Of a DNA stretch of 64,000 nucleotides, positions 52,018 to 60,145 are shown in pieces (within the stretch, counting starts at the first letter, position 1; each line of letters opens with the position of its first letter). The notes under the pieces were generated by a model that saw only the letters and a program-made list of their open reading frames with translations, ran no database searches and was not told where the DNA came from. Made by a program: the position numbers and the translations under genes. Origin of the DNA: an uncultured Collinsella sp. (GTDB taxonomy: Bacteria > Actinomycetota > Coriobacteriia > Coriobacteriales > Coriobacteriaceae); NCBI GenBank assembly GCA_900756765.1, contig CAAELE010000001.1, positions 1 to 64,000 of the forward strand. Reading direction: 5' to 3'.

Positions 52018-54471
52018 ATGCGGCATGTGCATATTCATGTGACGGGCATTGTGCAGGGCGTTGGCATGCGGCCGTTTGTGTATCGCGAGGCTATGGCGCA
52101 TGGCATTTGCGGCTGGGTGCTCAACGCGGGCGATGGCGTGCACATCGAGGCGCATGCTTCGGTCGAGGCACTCGACGGCTTTGTCGCCGCGCTGTCGGAG
52201 CACGCGCCTGCCGCGGCCCGCGTTGAGCATGTCGCTGTTGCAGACCTGGAGCCCGACGCTTGGGATACCGACGATGAGCAGGTATTTCGTATCGTAGCGT
52301 CGCAGGATCAGACCATGCACACGACGCTCATCTCCCCCGATATCGCCACCTGTGACGACTGCCTGCGCGAACTGTTCGACCCCGCCGACCGACGCTATCA
52401 CTACCCCTTTATCAACTGCACCAACTGCGGGCCGCGCTTTACCATCATCCGGTCGCTGCCTTATGACCGAGCGGCCACGTCGATGGATTGCTTTCCCATG
52501 TGCCCCGAGTGTGCCGCAGAATATGGCGACCCGCTTGACCGGCGCTTTCATGCGCAGCCCGATGCCTGCTTTGACTGCGGGCCACATATTACCTGGCGCG
52601 AGGCGGCGGGCGACATGGAGCTCGAAGGCTCGGGGGCGACGCCAGCCGTCGGCAGCACGCGCGAAACCAGCGATGCCATTATTGACCGCTGTGTCGAGCT
52701 GCTGGCCAGCGGCGGTATTGTCGCCATCAAGGGCCTGGGCGGATTCCATCTGGCCTGCAACGCCGCCAATGAGCGGGCGGTGGTCGAGCTGCGCCGTCGC
52801 AAGCGCCGCAGCAACAAGCCGCTTGCCGTTATGGTGCGCAGCCTTGCCGATACTGAATGCCTGTGCCATGTCGATGATGCCGAGCGCGGCCTGCTAACCG
52901 GTAGCATCCGCCCCATCGTGCTGTTGCGCCGGCGTGCTGTTGGCGAGGGAGATTCCCCCGACGCCCTTACACTCGCGCCATCCGTCGCGCACGATCTACC
53001 CGAGCTCGGCGTCATGCTCCCCTATACACCGCTTCAGCATCTGCTGCTTGCAGCTGCCGCGTCGCATGACATGCACGCGCTGGTCATGACCAGCGGGAAC
53101 CTGAGCGAGGAACCTATCGAAACTGACGACGACCTTGCCTGGGAACACCTCGTTGCCGCCGGCATTGCCGATGCGCTGCTCGGTAACGACCGTGCGATTC
53201 TCTCACGCTACGACGACTCCGTGGTACGCGTGGTCGGTGGGGTCGTTATGCCCGTGCGCCGCGCTCGCGGATATGCGCCTCGGCCGTTGCCGCTGCCGGC
53301 ACTCGACGGCGCTCCGTCCTGCGTGCTCGCCTGCGGCCCACAGCAAAAGGCAACGATCGCATTCACACGCGAAGATGCGAACGGCGAGGCGGCCTGTTTT
53401 GTGTCGCAGCATATTGGCGATGTCGAAAACGGCGAGACCTTCGATGCCTGGAACGCCGCGCGCACGCGCTTGGAAGATCTCTTCGACTTGACGCCCGCCG
53501 CGCTGGCCTGCGACTTGCACCCCAGCTACCTATCGAGTCAGTGGGCGCGCGAGCAGGCGCGAAAATGCAATCTGCCGCTCGTCGAGGTGCAGCACCATCA
53601 TGCGCATATCGCGAGCGTAATAGCCGAGGCTATTGCCGCGGGCCAGCTTACAATCGACGCGCGCGTGCTCGGCATTGCCTTCGATGGTACGGGTGCCGGC
53701 ACCGACGGCACCATATGGGGCGGCGAGTTCCTTGTCGCCGGCCTTGCCGATTTTGAACGCGCCGCCCACCTGCGCACCTGGGCGCTGCCAGGCGGTGCCG
53801 CATCCGTGCGCGATGCCCGGCGCAATGCCTTTGCCCTGCTGAGCGAGCTCGGCCTGCTCGAGCACCCAGGTGCCGCGGGGCTATTGGGCACCCTCGACGA
53901 GCAGACGCGCAGCATCACGACTACGATGATCGAGCGGAACATCAACAGCCCACGCACGAGCAGTATGGGGCGTCTCTTTGACGCCGCCGCTGCAGTTTTG
54001 GGCATTTGCGGGCAGGCAACCTACGAAGGCGAACCCGCCATCGAACTCGAAGCCGCCGCCTGGCGCGCGCTCGGCGGTAAGCCCGTTCGTCTCGACGGCA
54101 ATCACACAGGCGTATTCATGCCTGCCGACAACTCCCCCATCTTGGACCCCCAACCGATCATCGAAGCTCTTCTGAATGGAATCGAGGCAGGCGCGCCGGC
54201 CGACAGGCTCGCGCTCGACTTCCATATCGCCATCGCACGCTCTTCGGCACGAATCGCACGCAAAATCTGTGCGCGCGAAGGCCTCGATACCGTCGCGCTC
54301 TCGGGCGGTGTGTTCATGAACCGGCTTTTGTTCCAGCTCCTTACCCACGAACTCAAAGACGCCGGTCTTGCCGTCTTGGTCCCCCATGCCGTGCCCGTCA
54401 ACGACGGCTGCATCGCCTACGGTCAGGCCGCCATCGCTCGCGCTCGCCTCGCGCAGACGGCGTTGCGATAG
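52018..54471 (+). CDS. hypF: Carbamoyltransferase HypF
   Basis: 817 aa. Acylphosphatase domain at about 1-90 (VQGVGMRPFVYREAM), two zinc fingers at about 110-200 (CDDCLRELFD...CTNCGPRF and CPECAAEYGD...CFDCGPH), YrdC-like domain at about 205-390 (IKGLGGFHLACNA, RARGYAPRP), and the Kae1-like C-terminal domain (VQHHHAHIASV, FDGTGAGTDGTIWGGEF, LSGGVFMN). Makes carbamoyl adenylate from carbamoyl phosphate for the CN ligands of [NiFe]-hydrogenase. Start ATG 52018 has AAGGAGGG upstream. Confidence 0.96.
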   Translation: MRHVHIHVTGIVQGVGMRPFVYREAMAHGICGWVLNAGDGVHIEAHASVEALDGFVAALSEHAPAAARVEHVAVADLEPDAWDTDDEQVFRIVASQDQTMHTTLISPDIATCDDCLRELFDPADRRYHYPFINCTNCGPRFTIIRSLPYDRAATSMDCFPMCPECAAEYGDPLDRRFHAQPDACFDCGPHITWREAAGDMELEGSGATPAVGSTRETSDAIIDRCVELLASGGIVAIKGLGGFHLACNAANERAVVELRRRKRRSNKPLAVMVRSLADTECLCHVDDAERGLLTGSIRPIVLLRRRAVGEGDSPDALTLAPSVAHDLPELGVMLPYTPLQHLLLAAAASHDMHALVMTSGNLSEEPIETDDDLAWEHLVAAGIADALLGNDRAILSRYDDSVVRVVGGVVMPVRRARGYAPRPLPLPALDGAPSCVLACGPQQKATIAFTREDANGEAACFVSQHIGDVENGETFDAWNAARTRLEDLFDLTPAALACDLHPSYLSSQWAREQARKCNLPLVEVQHHHAHIASVIAEAIAAGQLTIDARVLGIAFDGTGAGTDGTIWGGEFLVAGLADFERAAHLRTWALPGGAASVRDARRNAFALLSELGLLEHPGAAGLLGTLDEQTRSITTTMIERNINSPRTSSMGRLFDAAAAVLGICGQATYEGEPAIELEAAAWRALGGKPVRLDGNHTGVFMPADNSPILDPQPIIEALLNGIEAGAPADRLALDFHIAIARSSARIARKICAREGLDTVALSGGVFMNRLLFQLLTHELKDAGLAVLVPHAVPVNDGCIAYGQAAIARARLAQTALR

Positions 54472-54602
54472 GCTGTTTTGCCAGCCTGCGCGCCGCCGTC
54501 TCACAGGTGTAACGCGTTTGCTCGTGACTCCCGCGAGCGTTACCATCAACTGATGGGTAATTAGGCGCCTATCCAGCGCAAAACGTATAAAAGGGAAACA
54601 TT

Positions 54603-54863
54603 ATGTGCCTTGCCGTTCCCGGTAAAGTGGTCAAACGCGACGACGACCTTAAGGCGACCGTCGACATGATGGGCATCGAGCGCCCCGTTTCGCTGCGCCT
54701 CGTGCCGACGGCGCAGGTCGGCGACTATATTCTTGTGCACGCCGGCTTTGGCATTCAGATTGTCGACGAGCAGGAAGCCCAAGAGACACTCGAGCTCGTC
54801 AACACCATGACCGAGCTGGCCGAAGAGGACCAGCTCGCCACCAACCCGGCCGAGGCATACTAG
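54603..54863 (+). CDS. hypC: Hydrogenase maturation chaperone HypC
   Basis: 86 aa with the required N-terminal MCLAVPGKV (Cys2 binds HypD and the iron). Carries the Fe(CN)2CO group with HypD. AAAGGGAAA precedes the ATG. Its stop (TAG) overlaps the hypD GTG by one base. Confidence 0.96.
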   Translation: MCLAVPGKVVKRDDDLKATVDMMGIERPVSLRLVPTAQVGDYILVHAGFGIQIVDEQEAQETLELVNTMTELAEEDQLATNPAEAY

Positions 54864-55978
54864 TGGCGGCGGCGCAGCCGGTTCGCTCCGGTATCGACTT
54901 TTCGGCATTTCGCGACCCCAAGCTGGCTCGCGAGCTCATCGATCGTATTCATGGGCTTGTCGGCAACCGCAGCATCAACCTTATGGAAGTCTGCGGCACG
55001 CATACCGTGAGCATTGGCCGCTATGGCTTTCGCTCCATTATGCCGACGGGACTCAAACTGCTAAGCGGCCCGGGGTGCCCCGTTTGCGTCACCGCCAACC
55101 GCGACATCGATCACGCAATCGCACTTTCCAACATGGACGGCGCCATCATCACCACCTTTGGCGACATGATGCGCGTGCCCGGATCGTCCACCTCGCTTGC
55201 CGCGCAAAAGGCGGCGGGGCGCGACATCCGCATCGTCTACTCTCCGCTCGACGCACTCGACATTGCCGAGCAAAATCCCGAACGCCCGGTCATCTTTATG
55301 GGCGTCGGCTTTGAGACCACAACGCCCACCATTGCCGCCGCTATCCTGGAGGCCGACGCGCGCAGGCTCCAGAACTTCTCGGTCTACTGTGCTCACAAGA
55401 CCACGCCGCCGGCTCTGCGTGTGATCTCTAACGACCCCGAGACGACCATCGACGGCTTTATCCTGCCCGGTCACGTCGCTACCATCACGGGCTTGGCGCC
55501 CTTTAGCTTTTTGGTCGACGAGTTCGATACCCCCGGCGTAGTTACCGGGTTTGAGCCGGTCGATATCTTGCAGGGCATCTGCATGCTGGTCCAGATGGTT
55601 GTCGAGGACAGGCCCGCGATTGGCAACGCCTACCGCCGTGGCGTCAATGCAGACGGCAACCCCGTAGCGCGCCAGCTGGTCGAGCAGGTATTTGAGCCGT
55701 GCGACACCACGTGGCGCGGACTGGGACCGATTGCCAGCTCGGGTCTTTCCATCCGACCTGAGTTCTCGCGCTTTGATGCGCGCGCCCGCTTTGATGTGCC
55801 CGTTGAGGCGACGGTCGAGCCGCGCGGGTGCCGCTGCGGCGACGTACTGCGCGGGGCCATCACGCCGAGCGACTGCCCGCTCTTTGGCCGCACCTGCACG
55901 CCCGAACACCCCGTCGGCCCGTGCATGGTGAGCTCCGAAGGCAGCTGCGCGGCGTACTACCGTTACCGCGACTATTAA
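54863..55978 (+). CDS. hypD: Hydrogenase maturation protein HypD
   Basis: 371 aa, GTG start overlapping hypC. Motifs: MEVCGTHTVSIGRYG, SGPGCPVC, GVGFETTTPT, YCAHKTTPP, LPGHVATITG and C-terminal CRCGDVLRG with SDCPLFGRTCTPEHPVGPCMVSSEGSCAAYY binding a [4Fe-4S] cluster. Builds the Fe(CN)2CO unit with HypC/HypE. The stop abuts a structured repeat element. Confidence 0.97.
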   Translation: MAAAQPVRSGIDFSAFRDPKLARELIDRIHGLVGNRSINLMEVCGTHTVSIGRYGFRSIMPTGLKLLSGPGCPVCVTANRDIDHAIALSNMDGAIITTFGDMMRVPGSSTSLAAQKAAGRDIRIVYSPLDALDIAEQNPERPVIFMGVGFETTTPTIAAAILEADARRLQNFSVYCAHKTTPPALRVISNDPETTIDGFILPGHVATITGLAPFSFLVDEFDTPGVVTGFEPVDILQGICMLVQMVVEDRPAIGNAYRRGVNADGNPVARQLVEQVFEPCDTTWRGLGPIASSGLSIRPEFSRFDARARFDVPVEATVEPRGCRCGDVLRGAITPSDCPLFGRTCTPEHPVGPCMVSSEGSCAAYYRYRDY

Positions 55979-56136
55979 GGTCCGCCGTTCTAACGAACGG
56001 CGGACCGGCCGACGCTGCGCACCATTCAGGCGAGCGATTTGCCTTTCAATCGTCGGCTGCGGGCAAAAGCCCAGCAGCCTCCTCTTTCAAGGCAGCTCAC
56101 TTCGTCTGAATGGCGCTCGCTGACTTTTACTTAACA
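55979..56136 (+). repeat. Stop-adjacent structured element, copy 2 (downstream of hypD)
   Basis: Hairpin 1 (GGTCCGCCGTTC/GAACGGCGGACC) begins on the base after the hypD stop, same sequence as at hspR. Then GGCCGACGCTGCGC, an outer stem CCATTCAG/CTGAATGG closed over at least two small hairpins (GCTGC/GCAGC type), then GGCGCTCGCTGACTTTTAC. Unlike other copies it lacks family A and sits inside a transcription unit, ahead of hypE. Confidence 0.78.
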
Positions 56137-56191
56137 TCGATTTTGCCACACTCGGCTATTGCCGATTCCACCCACGATTGGAGTTTTCGAT

Positions 56192-57226
56192 ATGTCCCGT
56201 ACTGCCACCGATAGCACTGTCCTGCTGGGCCACGGCTCCGGCGGCCAGTTGATGAAGCGCATTATCGATGAGATCTTTCTGGATGCCTTTGGGTCGCCCG
56301 AGCTGCTTGCGGGCAACGACGCCGGTGTCGCCGCGTTGCCCGCAAGCGGGCGAATCGCCATGTCGACCGACAGCTTTGTGGTAACGCCGCAGTTCTTCCC
56401 CGGCGGCAATATCGGCCGCCTCGCCGTATGCGGAACCGTCAACGACGTCGCGACCTCGGGCGCTAACGTGCGCTACCTATCGTGCGGCTTTATCCTCGAA
56501 GAGGGCTATCCCATGGACAAGCTGCGCCAGATTGTACAGACCATGGCCGAAACGGCACATGAGGCAGGTGTGAAGATTATCACCGGCGACACCAAGGTGG
56601 TCGAGCGCGGCGGTGCCGACGGCGTCTACATCAATACCGCCGGCGTGGGCGAGGTACCCGCGGGCGTGGCGCTCAGCGGTGCAAACTGCCAGCCCGGCGA
56701 TGTCATCTTGGTCTCGGGCACGCTGGGCGACCACGGCATCGCCATCATGAGCCAGCGCGAGGGCTTGGCGTTTTCGAGCAACATTGAAAGCGACGCTGCG
56801 CCGCTCAATCATCTGATTGCTGACGTGCTCGCCGCCGCCCCCGACACCCGCTGCTTCCGCGACCCCACGCGCGGTGGCCTGGCATCCACGCTCAACGAGT
56901 TTGCCCAGGCCAGCGGCGTTGCCATGGAGATCGACGAGGATGCCGTGCCCGTGCGCCCCGACGTGCAGGCGGCATGTGAGATGCTCGGCTACGACGTTCT
57001 GCAGGTGGCAAACGAGGGCAAGATGGTCGCCGTGGTGCCGGCCGAGCAGGCCGATGCCGCGCTGGCGGCCATGCGCGCCGCCCGCTACGGCGAGAACGCC
57101 GCCATCATCGGTCGCGTGCTGCCGCTTGCCGAGGACGCCCGCCCCGCCGTGCGCGTACGCACCGGCTGGGGCTCGACCCGCATCCTCGACATGCTCGTGG
57201 GAGAGCAGCTACCGAGAATTTGCTAG
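56192..57226 (+). CDS. hypE: Hydrogenase maturation protein HypE
   Basis: 344 aa. PurM/AIRS fold; LLGHGSGGQLMKRII, GNDAGVAAL, TDSFVVTPQFFPGG, and the C-terminal PRIC-COOH whose Cys carries the thiocarboxamide converted to thiocyanate. ATG 56192 (MSRTATDS) is used because TTGGAG precedes it. It is separated from hypD by the structured element, which may lower read-through. Confidence 0.96.
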   Translation: MSRTATDSTVLLGHGSGGQLMKRIIDEIFLDAFGSPELLAGNDAGVAALPASGRIAMSTDSFVVTPQFFPGGNIGRLAVCGTVNDVATSGANVRYLSCGFILEEGYPMDKLRQIVQTMAETAHEAGVKIITGDTKVVERGGADGVYINTAGVGEVPAGVALSGANCQPGDVILVSGTLGDHGIAIMSQREGLAFSSNIESDAAPLNHLIADVLAAAPDTRCFRDPTRGGLASTLNEFAQASGVAMEIDEDAVPVRPDVQAACEMLGYDVLQVANEGKMVAVVPAEQADAALAAMRAARYGENAAIIGRVLPLAEDARPAVRVRTGWGSTRILDMLVGEQLPRIC

Positions 57227-57249
57227 GGCGGAATCGCGCGGTCGGCGCG

Positions 57250-57339
57250 ATGTGGCTTGATATCCCTGGAGATGTTCAGATTCCAAGCGCGCCCAACGCG
57301 GAAGCCAAGTATTATGAGGTGCGTTTTGAAACCCAATGA
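57250..57339 (+). CDS. Possible 29-aa small protein between hypE and the HAD gene
   Basis: ATG TGG CTT GAT ... TGA encodes MWLDIPGDVQIPSAPNAEAK then YYEVRFETQ. No clear ribosome site precedes it, and it ends 11 bases before the HAD start. It may be a leader peptide or chance reading; low certainty. Confidence 0.2.
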   Translation: MWLDIPGDVQIPSAPNAEAKYYEVRFETQ

Positions 57340-57350
57340 CGGGAGCTTTC

Positions 57351-58019
57351 ATGGCAGCAGCTTTTTCCCATGTGATCTTTGACCTGGACGGCACCATCCT
57401 CAACACGATCGAGGACCTGGCGGCCGCCGGCAACCACACCTGCGAGATGCACGGCTGGCCCACGTTTGCCGTGGACGAGTACCGCTACAAGGTGGGAAAC
57501 GGCATGCTCAAGCTGGTCGAGCGCTTTATGCCCGCCGAGTACGCGGGCGACGGCCGCATGTTTGAGCAGACGCTTGCCGAGTTTAGAGCTTATTACGGCG
57601 AGCACAAAGAGGACCACACCTCACCCTACGCCGGCACGATTGAGATGCTCGACCGTCTGCGCGCAGCGGGCGTTCAGCTTGCCGTGCTCACCAACAAAGA
57701 TCATATTTCGGCAGCCCCGCTTATCGAGAAGTATTTTGGCTCTGAGCGCTTTGCGCTGGTACAGGGCCGTGTCGATGCGTTTCCGCCCAAGCCCGAGGCA
57801 CCCGTCACGCTGCACGTGATGAAGGAGCTGGGCGCCAATCCGGCAACCACGCTCTACGTGGGCGATTCCAATGTCGATATCCTGACCGGTCACAACGCTG
57901 GCCTTAAGAGCGCGGGCGTCAGCTGGGGCTTTCGCGGCCGCGCAGAACTGGAAGCCGCCGGCGCCGACTACGTGGTGGACACCCAGGCAGAGCTCGTAGC
58001 ACTGGTGCTGGGCGAATAG
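57351..58019 (+). CDS. HAD-superfamily phosphatase (phosphoglycolate-phosphatase type)
   Basis: 222 aa. Nucleophile motif FDLDGTILNT, Gly/Asn cap GNGML, motif II LTNKD, motif III K in PPKPEAP and motif IV VGDSNVDILTG. Cap subclass C1. It removes phosphate from small molecules such as phosphoglycolate or nucleotides; substrate not determinable. ATG 57351 has ACGGGAG upstream. Confidence 0.88.
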   Translation: MAAAFSHVIFDLDGTILNTIEDLAAAGNHTCEMHGWPTFAVDEYRYKVGNGMLKLVERFMPAEYAGDGRMFEQTLAEFRAYYGEHKEDHTSPYAGTIEMLDRLRAAGVQLAVLTNKDHISAAPLIEKYFGSERFALVQGRVDAFPPKPEAPVTLHVMKELGANPATTLYVGDSNVDILTGHNAGLKSAGVSWGFRGRAELEAAGADYVVDTQAELVALVLGE

Positions 58020-58058
58020 CGGAGCCGCCGCTTAACGTAGCTGCGACAATTCTTCCAC

Positions 58059-58235
58059 GCGGAAAGCGCATCCCGTTTTGGAGCTCCGGAATGGGATGCG
58101 CTTTCCGTTTGAGGCGCGTCGGGGAAACCGCATCCCGTTTTGGAGCAATATTCCGGGTCGCACTTTCCGCAACCCACCCCATCCGGAAACCGCGACCCAC
58201 TATTCAGCCAAAAACCGGCTCGCATTTTCCCGAGC
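58059..58235. repeat. Family E palindromic array (two good units, one degenerate)
   Basis: Unit 1 (58059-58110): GGAAAGCGCATCCCGTTTTG with GGGATGCGCTTTCC. Unit 2 (58122-58170): GGAAACCGCATCCCGTTTTG with GGGTCGCACTTTCCG. A third, diverged unit (GGAAACCGCGACCC...GGCTCGCATTTTCC) follows. One degenerate copy is at 36362-36405. Confidence 0.75.
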
Positions 58236-58307
58236 ATTCGATGCAACGCTGGTGCAAGGAGTGTCCCCAACTGTCGGCAGAAAAGGAACGTCCCCAAGTG
58301 CCGCAAG

Positions 58308-58352
58308 AGTGTCCCTTCTGACTAGTCATTTAAGAACGTCCCCAATGACTAC
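58308..58352. repeat. Palindromic repeat, family A, copy 3
   Basis: GTGTCCCTTCTGACTAGTCA then TTTAAGAACGTCCCCAATGA. The preceding 58261-58307 carries two weaker GTCCCCAA motifs. It is joined to the structured element 58353-58539. Confidence 0.85.
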
Positions 58353-58539
58353 ACCTTCCGACAACGGTAACACCGCAGGTAGAAGACGGACAGCGAAAAC
58401 GCCCCTAAGCGAGCAAGGTGACGTGAAATGAAAGGGCGCTGACCTTCTGGTCGCGCCCTTGAAATTGAACGTCAGATTGCCGCTTAGGGGCGTTTGCAGC
58501 GTCGAGCAGTTGCGGCGTTTGGTAAAACGCCGCAACTCC
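58353..58539 (-). repeat. Stop-adjacent structured element, copy 3 (downstream of lipoprotein gene)
   Basis: Minus strand from the lipoprotein stop: hairpin 1 GTTGCGGCGTTT/AAACGCCGCAAC (58509-58536), CTCGACGCTGC, outer stem AAACGCCCCTAAGCG / CGCTTAGGGGCGTTT, inner hairpin AGGGCGCGACC-AGAA-GGTCAGCGCCCT, then TCGCTGTCCGTC, TACCTGCGG, GTTACCGTTG and family A. Confidence 0.85.
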
Positions 58540-59094
58540 CTAGCTCATCATGGCATTCATCATCTCGTTGGTTGCGGAATCGTCAGCAGACCACTCGCCG
58601 TCGTCATTGCAGGAGTACTTGAAGGCGACCTTGGTGTCCTTGGTCTTAGCAGCCTTGGTCACATCGACCATAACCTGACCGGCCATCTTGTACAGCTCGT
58701 CATCGGAAGGCATCGAATCGAGCGCGGCGACCTTCTCCTGGTACTGAGTGGCAAAATCCTCAACGATCTGGTTCATGGACTTGCAGGTAATGGTGACCTC
58801 GGCAGTTGCGGTGCCCTTGTCCTCGTCGACCGTCACGTCGCCGATCTTGTAGTCAAAGCCCTCGAGATAGCTCTTGGCGTACTCCTTGGGATCGATGCCC
58901 AGCTGCTCGAATTCGTCACCCGAGGCCTCTTCCAGGCCGGCGAGAAAGTCGTCGCCACCGTTCTTGACCTCGTCAAACTGCGTCGTAAGATCCTCGGTGA
59001 TGAGCTCCTCAACCGAAGGACCTCCGCAGCCGGAAAGCACAACCACGCACGCGACCAGAACAGCCATCAGGGGCGCAAGCAGCTTCTTCTTCAT
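58540..59094 (-). CDS. Putative lipoprotein, unknown function
   Basis: 184 aa. Lipoprotein signal peptide with lipobox VLSGC (Cys23 lipidated). The rest is a small alpha/beta domain with a beta strand pair (IGDVTVDEDKGTATAEVTITC) and a helix (VEDFATQYQEKVAAL); a DUF5105-like family is possible but not certain. GGGAGGAATGTC precedes the ATG. Stop abuts the structured element. Confidence 0.75.
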   Translation of the reverse strand: MKKKLLAPLMAVLVACVVVLSGCGGPSVEELITEDLTTQFDEVKNGGDDFLAGLEEASGDEFEQLGIDPKEYAKSYLEGFDYKIGDVTVDEDKGTATAEVTITCKSMNQIVEDFATQYQEKVAALDSMPSDDELYKMAGQVMVDVTKAAKTKDTKVAFKYSCNDDGEWSADDSATNEMMNAMMS

Positions 59095-59273
59095 GACATT
59101 CCTCCCAACAAGCGGCACCGCGCTTCCCGACGCGGTGCACGTCGTAACAATAAGGCCATACTAGCCGCTAACGAACACCCCCGGCAAAGCAAAGGCGCAG
59201 TCGGCTCGATTTAACGTCCGAACGGTTTACCGGTCCGCCCAACGCGCAATAAAACGTTCCGCCGCATTGTAAT

Positions 59274-59307
59274 AAAAAAGGATGGTCGGACAATTCGACC
59301 ACCCTTG
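59274..59307 (-). terminator. Terminator of the EIIA-Glc gene
   Basis: Minus strand: AAGGGTGGTCG / CGACCATCCTT with an AATTGTC loop, followed by TTTTTTATTAC. Confidence 0.85.
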
Positions 59308-59329
59308 CACATCCTTTGGATGTCGCAGT

Positions 59330-59866
59330 TTACTTGCGGACGACCTTAACGATGGCGTCACCAGCAGCGACGGCAGACTCGGCCTCGACGGTAAGCTCGA
59401 CGTCGGCGAACTCGGCGGTGTTGGACACAGCCACGACGACGCAGTCCTTGTAGCCGGCAGCAGCGATCTTGGCGCGGTCGATCTTGAGCAAGGGCTGGCC
59501 GGCCTTCACGACGTCGTCGGCCTTGACGAAGCCCTCGAAGCCGTCACCGTTCATGTTGACGGTATCGACACCAACGTGCACCAGGACCTCGATGCCGCTA
59601 TCGGACTGCAGGCCCACGGCGTGACCCATGGTGACGGTCACCTTGCCGTCGCAGGGAGCGTAGACCAGATCGTCCTCGGGCCACACGGCGCAGCCCTTGC
59701 CCAGGACCTCGCCGCCAAAGACGGGATCGGGCACGTCGGCCATCTTGATGACCTTGCCCTTGACGGGCGAGCACAGCACGTCGGCGCCGGCAGAAGCAGA
59801 GATGGAGGCGGGAGCTGCAGCAGCGGCAGGCTCAGCCTTCTTCTTAAACATGTCAAACAGACCCAT
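59330..59866 (-). CDS. crr: Free-standing PTS glucose-family EIIA (Crr-like)
   Basis: 178 aa. Ala-rich N-terminus after MGLFDMFKKK, then the EIIA-Glc beta-barrel with phospho-His97 (GIEVLVHVGVDTV) and its partner His82 (GHAVGL). Passes phosphate to IIB-Glc proteins or controls other systems. ATG 59866 has AAGAGGAG upstream. It stands alone between a GH1 enzyme and a lipoprotein. Confidence 0.92.
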   Translation of the reverse strand: MGLFDMFKKKAEPAAAAAPASISASAGADVLCSPVKGKVIKMADVPDPVFGGEVLGKGCAVWPEDDLVYAPCDGKVTVTMGHAVGLQSDSGIEVLVHVGVDTVNMNGDGFEGFVKADDVVKAGQPLLKIDRAKIAAAGYKDCVVVAVSNTAEFADVELTVEAESAVAAGDAIVKVVRK

Positions 59867-60017
59867 ACGTTTTCTCCTCTTGATTAAGCGCAACGTTATG
59901 CGCATGCCTATGGTGATTATAGTGCCAAATGATCAAATTGCTAAGGTGAGGGCTCGAATCGCAAGCCCTTCCAAGCCCTTCCCAAAACCATTTCCCCAGT
60001 GGCACTCATATTGTCGA

Positions 60018-60125
60018 TTAATCCTCGATAAGCCCCAGACGAACAAAGGCATTCCAGATGCCGTCGTCATCGACGTCAGTGGTCATGTAATCGGCTGCCG
60101 GTCCGGCGTTCGGCAGAATACCGGA
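60018..60125 (-). pseudogene. C-terminal remnant of a Cof-type HAD hydrolase
   Basis: On the minus strand the frame ending in TAA at 60018-60020 reads GILPNAGPAADYMTTDVDDD then GIWNAFVRLGLIED. This is the standard end of Cof/YidA-type sugar-phosphate HAD phosphatases (NAxPxxxxxADYVTxDxDEDGI). Only about 35 codons remain, directly downstream of the 6-phospho-beta-glucosidase, with a tandem TTGAGTTCCGG repeat at the break. An ordinary neighbour of such glycosidases, now decayed. Confidence 0.7.
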
Positions 60126-60145
60126 ACTCAATCGCCGGAACTCAA

